Notes: generated from the letters alone by a model not told the origin. Shown: positions 24,460 through 33,594, numbered from the stretch's first letter. The stretch: 35,523 nucleotides of DNA from Mycobacterium sp. AT1 (GCF_002043095.1 NZ_MVOC01000034.1:1-35523), one strand, 5' to 3'. Numbers and translations are program-made.

Positions 24460-25278
24460 TCAGCCGAGCGTGGAGTCTGCGGCCTGTGTGATGAAGTCCG
24501 CGACGGCATCGGGTTGCGACACCGCCACCGCATGAGATGCCTCGATCTCGAGCGTGTGCGAGTTCGCCCGCTTTCCCATGAACCGCATGGATTCCGCCGG
24601 GATGGCGAGATCCTCGGTGGTGACCAGGTTCCACGACGGAATCGCCTTCCAGGCGGCCTTGGTCGCCGGTTCCTCCAATGCGGCTGCGGTGATGGGCCTT
24701 TGAGTAGCAGCCATCAACGACGTGACGTCCTCTGGAACGTCCGCGGCGAACACCCTGCGGAACTGGTCCTGCTCGATGTACAGGTCGCTACCCTCCTTCC
24801 CGTCGGGCAGCGGGACGGGCAGTGTCTTCAGAGCGGGGCCGAGCTCGCCACCGGGAAACTTCGCCGCCAAGTCCCCCGTGCTCTCCCCCGCCTCGAGGAT
24901 GAAACTGGCGATGTAGACCTCCGCCTTGACGTTCGGCAGACCGTCGGCGGCTTGGCTCATCACCGACCCGCCGTACGAGTGGCCGGCCAACACCACCGGA
25001 CCCCGCACTCCGTCGACCACGCTGCGCACGTGCCCCGCATCGCTGGCCAGGCCCCGCAACGGGTTTGCCACTGCGATCACCGGATACCCGTCAGCCTCCA
25101 GTGACCTGACGACCCCGTTCCAGCTCGACGAGTCGGCGAACGCACCGTGGACAAGCACCACCGTTGGCTTGTCGCCCGACGCGGTCTCCTTCATGGCTTG
25201 CGCCCCTCCGCAACCCACTGTCAGTGCCGCTACGGCGACACCGGCCGTCATCGCCGTCTTGAACGCATGGAACGTCAT
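24460..25278 (-). CDS. exported alpha/beta hydrolase, probable lipoprotein
   Basis: A 272-residue alpha/beta-hydrolase with an N-terminal signal sequence (FKTAMTAGVAVAALTVGCGGAQA) whose TVGC resembles a lipobox with lipidated C23. The oxyanion HG is H44-G45, the nucleophile elbow GHSYGG has S101, the acid is probably D223 (TEDLA) and the catalytic His is H249 (EASHAV). It resembles the EstC/HNL-like esterase family. An exported esterase or amidase at the head of a ring-cleavage operon suggests it releases a phenolic or aromatic acid from an ester outside the membrane. The ATG has GAGAGG seven bases upstream. First gene of the operon. Confidence 0.88.
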   Translation of the reverse strand: MTFHAFKTAMTAGVAVAALTVGCGGAQAMKETASGDKPTVVLVHGAFADSSSWNGVVRSLEADGYPVIAVANPLRGLASDAGHVRSVVDGVRGPVVLAGHSYGGSVMSQAADGLPNVKAEVYIASFILEAGESTGDLAAKFPGGELGPALKTLPVPLPDGKEGSDLYIEQDQFRRVFAADVPEDVTSLMAATQRPITAAALEEPATKAAWKAIPSWNLVTTEDLAIPAESMRFMGKRANSHTLEIEASHAVAVSQPDAVADFITQAADSTLG

Positions 25279-25342
25279 CGGTGAACCTCTCCAGGTTGAG
25301 GTGCGCCCATCGGGCGGCAATTGAACCTCTTGGCTCTCAACC

Positions 25343-25370
25343 AATATATTGCATGTTGCATTCCAGTCAA
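25343..25370 (-). promoter_or_regulatory. strong sigma-A-like promoter with embedded operator candidate
   Basis: On the minus strand TTGACT (25365-25370) and TATATT (25343-25348) are 16 bases apart, near consensus and unusual in this GC-rich genome. They direct transcription of the hydrolase-dioxygenase-GMC-gntR cluster. The spacer holds TGCAACATGCAA, and CATGCAATATAT (25344-25355, minus strand) matches 11 of 12 bases of the motif at the gntR start. A GntR dimer here would cover the -10 box. Confidence 0.6.
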
Positions 25371-25566
25371 GGAATCGCGCCAGCACCCCTCGGTGTCCGC
25401 AACGCGTGAGCGCTCGCGGCATGGCACGCCTGCAACGAGTGCTCCCCAACGAATTGCCGCGGCGTGTTGACCCTCCCGTAGGGGCAGACTGCACGCTCTT
25501 CGTCAGCGTCGCCCGATCGTCTACCGACCGGCGACGACGGATTTCCCTCCAATCGAAGGAATTCAG

Positions 25567-26445
25567 ATGAACGAGCGTTTTGGCACCTACGGGGCATGGC
25601 TGCACCCGGACCTGGGAAGGTCACGCATCGCGTACGCCGCCGAACTCGAAGACCTCGGCTTTTACACAGTGTGGGTCGGCATCGGAGCCGAACCAGTCGG
25701 CGACATGCGGCTCGTGGAAGAGATGCTGGCCGCGACCCGCACCGCGGTGATCGCCACCGCCATCGTGAACATGTGGAACGACGACGCACGCAGCCTTGCT
25801 CGTCACCATCGCCGCATCGTCGACCGACACGGGCCCCGCCTGCTGTTGGGAGTTGGGCTGGGGCACCCCGAGAAGCGACCTTCGTACCAGGCGCCGTTGC
25901 GGCGCATGACCGACTACGTCGACGTGCTCTTGCGCGAGCGGGTCCCCGCCGAGGACGTGGTGATAGGCGCGCTCGGCACCCGGACGCTCGACCTCGCCGG
26001 ACACCGCGCCCTTGGCGCCCACCCGTATCTCACGGTGCCCGCACATACCCGACACGCACGAAACATCATGGGGGCCAGGGCGTTCCTCGCGCCCGAGCTG
26101 AAGGTGGTCTTCACAGAAGACGCCGACCAGGCGCGCAGCATCGGCCGTCCCGCGGTCCAGCACCCCTACCTAGGCTTGCGGAACTACACCGACAACTTGC
26201 AGCGCCACGGGTTCACCAAGGACGACGTGTCCGGTGCAGGCAGTGACCGCCTCATCGATGCTCTCGTTGCCCACGGCTCTGCAGAAGCGATCTACCGGCG
26301 CCTCGACGAACACTTGGCCGCCGGCGCGGACCACGTTGGCATCCAGGTCCTGACCGGTGAGCACGACGCCACTCCCATGCCCGCGTTCCGGGCCCTCGCC
26401 ACCCACCGACCTCCGGCACCTCCCAACACCGGTGCCGCATCGTAG
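25567..26445 (+). CDS. LLM class F420-dependent oxidoreductase (TIGR03620-like)
   Basis: A 292-residue luciferase-like TIM-barrel enzyme of the actinobacterial group that uses coenzyme F420. Visible features are AAELEDLGFYTVWVG near the N-terminus, VIATAIVNMWNDDARSLARHH, LLLGVGLGHPEKRP, the barrel strands VVIGALGTRTLDLAGHRALGAHPYLTVPAHT, and AAGADHVGIQVLT near the end. The reaction is a hydride transfer on an unknown substrate. The ATG has GAAGGAA about seven bases upstream. It is divergent from the catabolic operon, sharing a 288-base intergenic region that includes the strong minus-strand promoter, and convergent with the MHS transporter gene. Confidence 0.9.
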   Translation: MNERFGTYGAWLHPDLGRSRIAYAAELEDLGFYTVWVGIGAEPVGDMRLVEEMLAATRTAVIATAIVNMWNDDARSLARHHRRIVDRHGPRLLLGVGLGHPEKRPSYQAPLRRMTDYVDVLLRERVPAEDVVIGALGTRTLDLAGHRALGAHPYLTVPAHTRHARNIMGARAFLAPELKVVFTEDADQARSIGRPAVQHPYLGLRNYTDNLQRHGFTKDDVSGAGSDRLIDALVAHGSAEAIYRRLDEHLAAGADHVGIQVLTGEHDATPMPAFRALATHRPPAPPNTGAAS

Positions 26446-26468
26446 ATCTCAGTCGGGTCGCGACGCGT

Positions 26469-27845
26469 TCACCGGGATTGAGCGGCCGCCGTCTGCCCGA
26501 CCTCGTCGAGCGACGTGTCCCGCGTCTCGCGCATCACCAGGAGCGCAATGCCGGTCAGCGCGGCTGCCGAGAGCAGGTACACCCCCACCCACGCCACCCC
26601 GTAGCTGGTCGCCAGCCACGTCGCCACGAAGGGAGCGATTGCAGCGCCGAGAATGCTCGAGGCGTTGTAGGCGACGCCGGATCCGGTGTATCGGACGTTC
26701 GTCGGGAACAGTTCGGGCAGAACGGCACTCATCGGCCCGAACGTCAGTCCCATCAACGTCATGCCGATGATCAGGAACACCAGGGTGGACGTCGTCGTCG
26801 CCGAACCGGGGCTCAGCAGTAGTCCGAAGGTCGTGCCGAAGACCATGATCCCGACGGTGATCACCAACAGTGTGACCCTGCGGCCGAACCGGTCGGCCAG
26901 CAGGCCGGTGACGGGCAGCATCGCGGCGAAGAACAGCACCGAGATCAATTGCAGCTGGAGGAATTCGAGGTACGGGATGCCCAACCCACCGCCGTGTGCG
27001 GCCTTCTTGCCCGTGCCGAAACTCAGCGCCCACGTGGTCACGACGTAGAACAACGTGTAGGTGGCCAACATGACGAAGGTGCCGATGATCAACTGGCGCC
27101 AGTGCTTTCGGAAGACTTCGGCGACTGGCGCGCGGAGCCTCTCACCCCGTTCGACGGCACGGGAGAACACCGGCGTCTCCGCCAGCCGCAACCGGACGTA
27201 CAGCCCAATGGCCACCATCACCGCAGACAGCAGGAAGGGAATTCGCCAACCCCAGGTCAGGAACGCGCCGTCGAGATCTGGGTTGGCGGTGTCGAACCCG
27301 AGCAGGAGAACCAGGATGAGGAACACGCCGTTGGCGAGGAGGAAGCCGAACGGGGCGCCGAGCTGCGGCCACATCGCCGCCCACGCTCTCTTGCCGGGTT
27401 TCGCCGTCTCGGTCGCGAGCAGCGCCGCGCCGCTCCACTCCCCACCGAGCGCCAGCCCCTGGCTGAAGCGCATCACCGCGAGCAGTGCGGGAGCGAGCAA
27501 CCCGACCTGATGGTAGGTCGGCAGGACACCGATGAGAAACGTCGCGATGCCCATGACGAGTAGCGACGCCACCAGCGTGGTCTTGCGACCGATCCGATCA
27601 CCGAAGTGCCCAAACAGAATCGACCCGAGCGGACGGGCGACGAACGCCAAGCCGAAGGTGGCCAGCGACGCCAGCAGTGCCGTCGTCGGATTGCCCTTGG
27701 GGAAGAACAGGTGCGGGAAGACGGTGACGGCCGCGGTGGCGTAGGCGTAGAAGTCGTAGAACTCGATGGTGGTGCCGACCATCGATGCGACGACGATGCG
27801 CCCGCGGGGCACGCCTGCGACGAGGTTGGGTTCAGGAGTGTTCAT
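26469..27845 (-). CDS. MFS transporter, metabolite:H+ symporter (MHS) family
   Basis: A 458-residue twelve-helix permease. MHS features are IEFYDFYAYATAAVTVFPHLFFP in TM1, the loop motif GHFGDRIGRKTTL, RFSQGLALGGEWSGAALLATE, and GLLADRFGRRVTLL in the second half. MHS members import organic acids such as shikimate, alpha-ketoglutarate, dicarboxylates or aromatic acids with protons. Lying beside a ring-cleavage operon, it is a good candidate importer of its substrate. The ATG has AAGGA nine bases upstream. It lies 116 bases downstream of the c-di-GMP gene on the same strand, with a hairpin in between, so it is probably a separate transcript. Confidence 0.92.
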   Translation of the reverse strand: MNTPEPNLVAGVPRGRIVVASMVGTTIEFYDFYAYATAAVTVFPHLFFPKGNPTTALLASLATFGLAFVARPLGSILFGHFGDRIGRKTTLVASLLVMGIATFLIGVLPTYHQVGLLAPALLAVMRFSQGLALGGEWSGAALLATETAKPGKRAWAAMWPQLGAPFGFLLANGVFLILVLLLGFDTANPDLDGAFLTWGWRIPFLLSAVMVAIGLYVRLRLAETPVFSRAVERGERLRAPVAEVFRKHWRQLIIGTFVMLATYTLFYVVTTWALSFGTGKKAAHGGGLGIPYLEFLQLQLISVLFFAAMLPVTGLLADRFGRRVTLLVITVGIMVFGTTFGLLLSPGSATTTSTLVFLIIGMTLMGLTFGPMSAVLPELFPTNVRYTGSGVAYNASSILGAAIAPFVATWLATSYGVAWVGVYLLSAAALTGIALLVMRETRDTSLDEVGQTAAAQSR

Positions 27846-27927
27846 CGCTGGACATCCTTGCACCGGCACGGCCACGGTCGCCACGCGGCGTTCGACCAAT
27901 AAGCCGCTATCCGCCGCTTGGCGACTT

Positions 27928-27947
27928 CCGCCCGGTCACCGGGGCGG
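27928..27947 (-). terminator. GC hairpin downstream of GAF-GGDEF-EAL gene
   Basis: CCGCCCGGT and ACCGGGGCGG form a stem with a one-base bulge about 15 bases after the stop of the c-di-GMP gene, minus strand. There is no U-tract. It is a plausible mycobacterial-type terminator. Confidence 0.35.
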
Positions 27948-27961
27948 TTCCGCACGGCCAA

Positions 27962-29794
27962 TCAAGCAGGCGGCCAGCCATCGATTCGCCCCAATTTCAG
28001 CAACGTCGTCGCCGCCTTGGCGTCGATGGGACGCGACAACAAGAAGCCCTGCGCCCGACGGCATCCGTACTCAAGCAGGAGGTCAGCCGCCGTGGTGGTC
28101 TCCACGCCTTCTGCGACGACTTCGAGCTGAAAGGCTTCGGCCAACCCGATGGTGGACCGCACGATGGCGCGATCGTCTTCGTCGTCTGCGAGGCGAAGTA
28201 CGAATCCCTTGTCGATCTTGATGACGTCGACGGGAAGCGACTTCAGGTACGACAGGGAGCTGTACCCGGTGCCGAAGTCGTCGATCGCAAGCTTGACGCC
28301 CAGGTCACGCACCGCGAGCAGGCCCTTTCGAGTCACCTCGACGTCCTGGAACACGCTTTCGGTGATCTCGAGACACAGCGCTGACGCCGGCATCATGAAC
28401 TCGTCGAGGATGTGCGCCACCTCGTCGGCGAAGTTTGCCGTCACCAGTTGCGCCGGCGACACGTTCACCCGGAGAGCGAGTTCCGAGTTGATGCCATCCG
28501 CGCGCCACTGCGCCCACTGGGCGCACGCCGTCCGCAACACCCAGCGACCGAGTTCACCGGCGAGGTTGATGGATTCGGCGACACCGATGAAGGCGTCTGG
28601 CGCCAACAGGCCCCGGGTGGGATGTAGCCATCGCACCAACGCTTCGACGGCCAAGATCTCACCGGTCCGAAGGTCGACCTCGGGCAGATAGTGCAACGTG
28701 AGGGCGTCGTCTTCAATGCCCTGTTGCAGGTGAAGCTCGACGTCGGTGCGAAGGCTCTGGCTCTCGAACATCGCCTGCGAGAAGACGACTGTCCGGTCCC
28801 CGCCTGCCTTCTTGGCGACCAATAGCGCCTCGTCGGCGCGTTGGATGACCTCTGACGCCGAGTCGCTGCCGGGCGTCCCGAACGCGACGCCGATGCTCAC
28901 GGTCCGCTTGATGATTTCGCCACCGACGGTCACTCCGCGCTGGATCTCTTGCCGTAGGCGTTCGGCCAGCATCTCCACGTCGTCGCTGTCGAAGGGTTCG
29001 GCGGGGATTACCACGAACTCGTCGCCCCCGAGACGACCGACGAAGGCGGTGTGTCCTTGGGAATCACGCAGTCGTTCGGCGACCACACGGATGAACTGGT
29101 CGCCGGACACGTGTCCGAGGTAGTCGTTGAGGGTCTTGAGTCTGTCCAGGTCGAGGAGCAGAAGCGACACCCGATCGGGTTCTCCATCTGCTAGCCGCCG
29201 GTCCAGGTGAGCCATCAAGGCGCGGCGGTTGTACAGGTCGGTCAGATCGTCGTGATCAGCGAGGAAGCGGAGCCTGTCTTCGGCGATCAGGCGGCCGTGC
29301 AATTGCGCGAACATCGACGCAATCGCCTGAACCGCGTTCAGTTCTTCGGTCGACCATTCGCGGTCGTCGAACTTGATGAAGCCCAGAGCGCCCGTGGTGA
29401 CGCCTTGGGCTAGCAGCGGCGCGACCGCCATCGAGATGACCGGAATCCCCTTGGCGCGTTCGACGCGATGTCCGTACTCGTCGGTGATCGGGTCCGGGCG
29501 AAGGACGATCGGTTCCTTCAAGTGCTCGAGCATCGCGAAAACCGGATCGGCGTTCTCGAAGGACACGTCCCCGAGCGGGTCGGGGTCGGGAACATTGTCT
29601 CTGGTGGGCCACTCGGCTACCAGTTTGGTCACTCGCGCGCCGTGGTCGTTTTGGCGGAGGAAACTCGCGTCGACGTCGAAGACCGCGACGAGATCACGCA
29701 GAATCGACTGGCTTAGTTCAGCCGCGGTCTTCGTGTCGGCGGCCATCAGTTGGGTCGCCACGGACGTAACCACCAGATCGAGGCTGGGGGCCAT
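27962..29794 (-). CDS. dcpA: GAF-GGDEF-EAL bifunctional c-di-GMP enzyme (DcpA/Rv1354c type)
   Basis: A 610-residue protein matching Rv1354c and M. smegmatis DcpA. A GAF sensor domain spans residues 1-172. The GGDEF cyclase domain (about 175-340) has an intact active site, GRLGGDEFVV (residues 256-260). The EAL phosphodiesterase domain (about 350-600) has EALVRW (384-386), LEITES, DDFGTGYSSL (505-513), IKIDKGF and AEGVET (561-566), so both activities look intact. No RxxD inhibitory site lies before GGDEF. It makes and degrades cyclic di-GMP in the cytosol under GAF control; the ligand is unknown. The ATG has AGGAG at good spacing. It lies 32 bases after the moeY-type gene, a pairing also found in M. 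tuberculosis. Confidence 0.93.
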   Translation of the reverse strand: MAPSLDLVVTSVATQLMAADTKTAAELSQSILRDLVAVFDVDASFLRQNDHGARVTKLVAEWPTRDNVPDPDPLGDVSFENADPVFAMLEHLKEPIVLRPDPITDEYGHRVERAKGIPVISMAVAPLLAQGVTTGALGFIKFDDREWSTEELNAVQAIASMFAQLHGRLIAEDRLRFLADHDDLTDLYNRRALMAHLDRRLADGEPDRVSLLLLDLDRLKTLNDYLGHVSGDQFIRVVAERLRDSQGHTAFVGRLGGDEFVVIPAEPFDSDDVEMLAERLRQEIQRGVTVGGEIIKRTVSIGVAFGTPGSDSASEVIQRADEALLVAKKAGGDRTVVFSQAMFESQSLRTDVELHLQQGIEDDALTLHYLPEVDLRTGEILAVEALVRWLHPTRGLLAPDAFIGVAESINLAGELGRWVLRTACAQWAQWRADGINSELALRVNVSPAQLVTANFADEVAHILDEFMMPASALCLEITESVFQDVEVTRKGLLAVRDLGVKLAIDDFGTGYSSLSYLKSLPVDVIKIDKGFVLRLADDEDDRAIVRSTIGLAEAFQLEVVAEGVETTTAADLLLEYGCRRAQGFLLSRPIDAKAATTLLKLGRIDGWPPA

Positions 29795-29826
29795 GGTTTC
29801 TCCTTTTGACAGGCGTTGAATTCACG

Positions 29827-31962
29827 TTAGGCCACCGACGGCCCTAATGGCGATTGACGGCGCCGACTGATTTGTGACGGCGAGCCCGCGTGGGCGAATC
29901 TCATCACCAAGACCTGGGCTTCGTCCGACCGGGTTCCGGCCACCGCTCGAAAGTCCGACTGCAGTCGACGCAGGTCAGCGGCAAACGCCGGTGCCAGCTC
30001 GGCCAATTCGCTGGAGAGTACGGCGTGCAGGAAGACCGGTGAGATGGGCTGCACGGCGAGACCTGCTCGCTGAGCGAGAATCCACACCGCCTCGACGGCC
30101 AACCCACCGCGCGCGAAGTCGGTGAGCTCGTCGCCTGTCACCGTCAGCACGGCGATCGCCGAGGAGGACCGCACTCGTTTGCGCACGTCGTCGCCGAGGG
30201 CTTCGCCGGCGCCCCAGGAGGCCAACTGGGCCATGACGTCGGGCCGTTTGACGATCTCCAGGACGGCGAGGTCACCTTCGTCGAGTTCGAGACTGCGGAC
30301 GTCGATACCGCTGTCGGGAAAGTCGGCGCCCGGCCACCGCAGTTCGCCGACCAGCTCCCGGTGCAGCTGCGGTGTGAGGTACCGAATCCGGTCGCCGGCG
30401 CCGAAGATGGTCGCGGTCTGCTCGATGGCGTCACGATCGGTGAGCAGGGACAGCCGCGCTCCTTCGGCGGCAGCGGCGTCATGCAACGCCGCGACGATGT
30501 CGTCGTCGATCGGCTGCGGCGCCCCGAGCCGGCGATTCGTTTCGCGCCGCAGCATGGGTTCGTATAGTGCCGCGAGGGCGGGATCTCCCTCGTTTCCGAG
30601 CGTCACCGTCGCCGACAAGGGCGACGGGCCACCGGTGTTCCACGTGACGGAGCCGAGGACCCCACGAGCGGCGGCCGCCACGCGAGCGTTGAACACCGCC
30701 GCACCGACCGCCACTGCACTCCCGCGGAAGCCGACGTCCATCATCGACGTGTATTGCGGTGCGATCTCGACGACGACAGCCTGGCCGTGCGTCTCGACGG
30801 TCCACGGTTGCGCATTGCCGCCCGACGGTGCCCGGACTGCGGCCTGGGCGATGACCTCGAGCGGTTCGGTCGCGGGAGCCGTAGTCGTGGTGTCGTCTCG
30901 TGGCTCGCCGGGCCGCACCGACGCTTCAGCGCCGGGAACCCCGCCGAGGTCGTCGAAGGCCGCCCCGACGTCGATGCGGACCTGGCCGGACTGCAGCGAC
31001 TCGCCAACGCCGATGCGGCGAACGGCTTCTGCTATCGCGGCGGCCCCCAAGATCACGTCCCCCGCGAGTTGCGGCCACGTCGAGAGGGTGTTGTCGAGTT
31101 CCACCAGCGAGGCGGTGAGCCGCTGCGACGAGCGGCTGGCGTCGAGGTGGCGCAGCATGTAGGGAATCTTGTCGTGTCGAGAGAGACCGGCCAGCTCAGC
31201 GGAGCTGACGTTGCCGAGAAGGCCGTGCAAGATCGGCCGGTTCGGCTCGGCGTCGAAACGCTCGACGTCGACCAGCCCGCGATCACTGGTGGCCATGACC
31301 ACTGGCAGACGCAGCGTGCGCGCGGACTCCCTGAGCATGACCTTCATCTCGAGTGAGTCGCATTCCTCGACGACGAGGTCCAGTCCGGCAAGGAAGTCGT
31401 CGACGAGATCGGGCGTCACACCAGCGGTCATCACCTCGACGCGCAGGTACGGATCGAGTTCGGCGATGCGGCGCGCCGTCACCACGGCCTTGTTGATTCC
31501 CACGTCCAGCACGGAAGCCGGCACTCGGTTGAGGTTGGACAATTCGAGATGGTCGAAGTCTGCGAGGCGGATCATTCCGCAGAGCCCTTGCTGCGCAAGG
31601 GTGTAGGCGATGACGTGCCCCACGCTGAGCCCGGCGACTCCTATCTGAAGTGCGCCAAGAAGCCCTTGCTCCTCGGCGGTGATCAGATTGCGATTGCGAT
31701 CGAGTCGCAACGCGCGATAGCCGGCCGGTCCCAGGATGCCGACGAGCGCACGCCGCCACGGGTAGTACGCCCATCGCGTCGGCTCATCGGTGACGTCGGA
31801 AGACGGTGCGGGACGGAGCTGTCGGAGGGAATCGAGCAACTCGGCGCGATGATCAAGGACCTGAATGTGGCTGTCCGCGCGGAGTTCTTCGAGTCGTCGA
31901 CGTTGGTCGGGGTCGTCGTCACGAAGGATTTCGGCCTGAAAACTGAGTTCTTCATCGATCAT
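29827..31962 (-). CDS. moeY: Rv1355c-family protein (MoeY): E1-like domain fused to nitroreductase domain
   Basis: A 711-residue fusion matching Rv1355c. The N-terminal half (about residues 85-330) is an E1/ThiF/MoeB-like nucleotide-binding fold: GVAGLSVGHVIAYTLAQQGLCG is the Rossmann loop, followed by LADFDHLELSNLNRVPAS with the conserved Asp and Asn-x-x-Arg. The zinc-binding cysteines of MoeB are not seen. The C-terminal half (about 365-700) is a nitroreductase/FMN fold: AAVRAPSGGNAQPWTVE is the classic FMN-binding start, and GLAVEAVWILAQRAGLAVQPISP lies near the end. 'MoeY' implies molybdopterin synthesis, which is unproven. No clear ribosome site precedes the ATG. It is upstream of, and probably co-transcribed with, the c-di-GMP gene. 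Confidence 0.9.
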   Translation of the reverse strand: MIDEELSFQAEILRDDDPDQRRRLEELRADSHIQVLDHRAELLDSLRQLRPAPSSDVTDEPTRWAYYPWRRALVGILGPAGYRALRLDRNRNLITAEEQGLLGALQIGVAGLSVGHVIAYTLAQQGLCGMIRLADFDHLELSNLNRVPASVLDVGINKAVVTARRIAELDPYLRVEVMTAGVTPDLVDDFLAGLDLVVEECDSLEMKVMLRESARTLRLPVVMATSDRGLVDVERFDAEPNRPILHGLLGNVSSAELAGLSRHDKIPYMLRHLDASRSSQRLTASLVELDNTLSTWPQLAGDVILGAAAIAEAVRRIGVGESLQSGQVRIDVGAAFDDLGGVPGAEASVRPGEPRDDTTTTAPATEPLEVIAQAAVRAPSGGNAQPWTVETHGQAVVVEIAPQYTSMMDVGFRGSAVAVGAAVFNARVAAAARGVLGSVTWNTGGPSPLSATVTLGNEGDPALAALYEPMLRRETNRRLGAPQPIDDDIVAALHDAAAAEGARLSLLTDRDAIEQTATIFGAGDRIRYLTPQLHRELVGELRWPGADFPDSGIDVRSLELDEGDLAVLEIVKRPDVMAQLASWGAGEALGDDVRKRVRSSSAIAVLTVTGDELTDFARGGLAVEAVWILAQRAGLAVQPISPVFLHAVLSSELAELAPAFAADLRRLQSDFRAVAGTRSDEAQVLVMRFAHAGSPSQISRRRQSPLGPSVA

Positions 31963-32031
31963 TGCTGCCGCCGGGTGTCGTGGTGAATGGTTGCGCGGGG
32001 GTCGGACCGCCCAACTTCTGAAGTACCCCGA

Positions 32032-33402
32032 TCACCGGCGACGCTGCTGGATCCGTGCACGAATTGGCCCTTTCGCGATCATAGTGAAGTGCAACGCCAG
32101 GGGGAATTCAGCGTCGAGGGAATGGATTTCGGCCCGCCGGATCAAGGTGGCCAGTGCCAGGGTCACCTCAAGCATGGCGAAGTGATCGCCGATGCAGGAG
32201 CGGGGACCGCCACCGAACGGCACGTACTGCCAGCGATCTATGTCCTTGGCCCGGTCCGGGGCGAACCGGTCGGGGTCGAAGCGCAGCGGGTCATCCCACA
32301 GTGACGGATCGCGTTGCACCGCCATCCTGCCCACCACCACCATCGTGCCCGCCGGCACGCGGTAGCCGCCGACGCTGAGGTCTTGGTACGCCATCCGGGT
32401 GCCGGTGGGGGCCGGCGGACAGAGCCGCAGCGCCTCCCGCACGACCTGGGTGGTGTATTGCAAGGACGGCAAATCGTCTGGGGTGAGCGCGCGTTCCGGC
32501 AGGGCCGCGACTTCCCTCGCCACCTTCTCCTGCAGATCGGCGTGACGCCCCAAGGCCCAGGTGGCGTAACTCAACGTGGTTGCCGTCGTGTCATGTCCGG
32601 CAAAGATGAAGACGATCAGTTCGTCGCAGATCTCCTCGTCTGACAGTGCCAGCCCGGTCGACGGGTCGCGGGCGGCCAGCAGCGCACGGGCCAGTGGGGC
32701 CTCGAGCGTCGGATCCTCGCGACAGCCGCGCAGGATCGCGCGAGCCACCTCGTGAACTCGGGCGCTGGCGGCGCGAGCGCGCCGTCGGGCGGGGGTCGGC
32801 ACCCACCGTGGAACCCGGATTGGTCGGGTGGCACGGGTGATCGCGTACGTCAACGCCACTCGTAGCGGCTCGTCGACGTCGTCGCCATGTTCTTGCAGAT
32901 CGATGCCAAGCACAGAACGTCCAAGGGCGTGCAACGTCAACGTGCGAGCCTGGGCGTCCAAGTCGACGACGTCACCGTCGCACCAGCTTTCGGCGACGGC
33001 TTCGGCGGCCTCGGCCATGTGCCCGCCGAATTCTGCCACCGCCTTCTTGGTGAACACCGGCTGCAGCGTGCGGCGACGCGCCACCCACGGTGCGTGCGGA
33101 AGGTTGGCGAGGTTCGCCCCCAAGATCGCGCGCATCTCGTCGAACACCGGGGTCGTCTTGTCGGCGGAGTCGTCCTTGATGCTCAAGACGTCCCGAATGC
33201 CGCGCGGCGACGTCACCAGAACCATCGGCGGCATCAGCCAGCGCGGACCGAGCTTGAAGCGCGTCACCGGTCCACCCGCGTCGCGCAACCGCTCCGGTCC
33301 CGTGTGAAACGTCCGCACGGCCTCTACCCGTTGCCGATAGGGCAAGGGATTTCGTGGAGCCAATGGCAACGAAGACAACTCGCTAGGCGTCTGGTCGAGC
33401 AT
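32032..33402 (-). CDS. cytochrome P450
   Basis: A 456-residue soluble P450. The I-helix oxygen-binding motif is FAGHDTTATTLSYA, the K-helix ExxR is VREALRLCPP, and the heme loop is FGGGPRSCIGDHFAMLE with thiolate ligand C403. The N-terminus has no membrane anchor. The style (PLAPRNPLPYRQRVEAVRTFHTGPERL) resembles the mycobacterial CYP132-like group, related to fatty-acid-oxidising P450s; family number and substrate cannot be fixed by eye. The ATG at 33402 has AAGGGA nine bases upstream and is preferred to a TTG further upstream. It is divergent from a methyltransferase gene and 69 bases upstream of the moeY-type gene on the same strand. Confidence 0.93.
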   Translation of the reverse strand: MLDQTPSELSSLPLAPRNPLPYRQRVEAVRTFHTGPERLRDAGGPVTRFKLGPRWLMPPMVLVTSPRGIRDVLSIKDDSADKTTPVFDEMRAILGANLANLPHAPWVARRRTLQPVFTKKAVAEFGGHMAEAAEAVAESWCDGDVVDLDAQARTLTLHALGRSVLGIDLQEHGDDVDEPLRVALTYAITRATRPIRVPRWVPTPARRRARAASARVHEVARAILRGCREDPTLEAPLARALLAARDPSTGLALSDEEICDELIVFIFAGHDTTATTLSYATWALGRHADLQEKVAREVAALPERALTPDDLPSLQYTTQVVREALRLCPPAPTGTRMAYQDLSVGGYRVPAGTMVVVGRMAVQRDPSLWDDPLRFDPDRFAPDRAKDIDRWQYVPFGGGPRSCIGDHFAMLEVTLALATLIRRAEIHSLDAEFPLALHFTMIAKGPIRARIQQRRR

Positions 33403-33460
33403 CCACGAACGTCCCTTCCAATACCCCAAAAATTGACGCCTCCCCGTCGAAACCTATCCG

Positions 33461-33475
33461 ATCCGTAGCACGGAT
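33461..33475. promoter_or_regulatory. 6-3-6 inverted repeat between P450 and methyltransferase genes
   Basis: ATCCGT (33461-33466) and ACGGAT (33470-33475) form a perfect inverted repeat in the 192-base divergent region. A minus-strand TAGGTT box lies just downstream and a plus-strand TAAGTT box near 33528, so a regulator here could affect both genes. Confidence 0.35.
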
Positions 33476-33594
33476 TCGATTCGTGGCCTCCGCCAACGGG
33501 GTGCGTGGCCGACCCGACCGGCGAAGGCTAAGTTGTGACGATGTCGAGGCACGATGCCGTGACGGTCTCCGCACCGCGGGTTGGAGGTTAAAAG

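Noticed and set aside
21954..25278. Complete catechol or hydroxyquinol degradation operon
   Set aside because: The follow-on enzymes (muconate cycloisomerase, muconolactone isomerase or maleylacetate reductase) are absent, so a full pathway cannot be claimed from this window.
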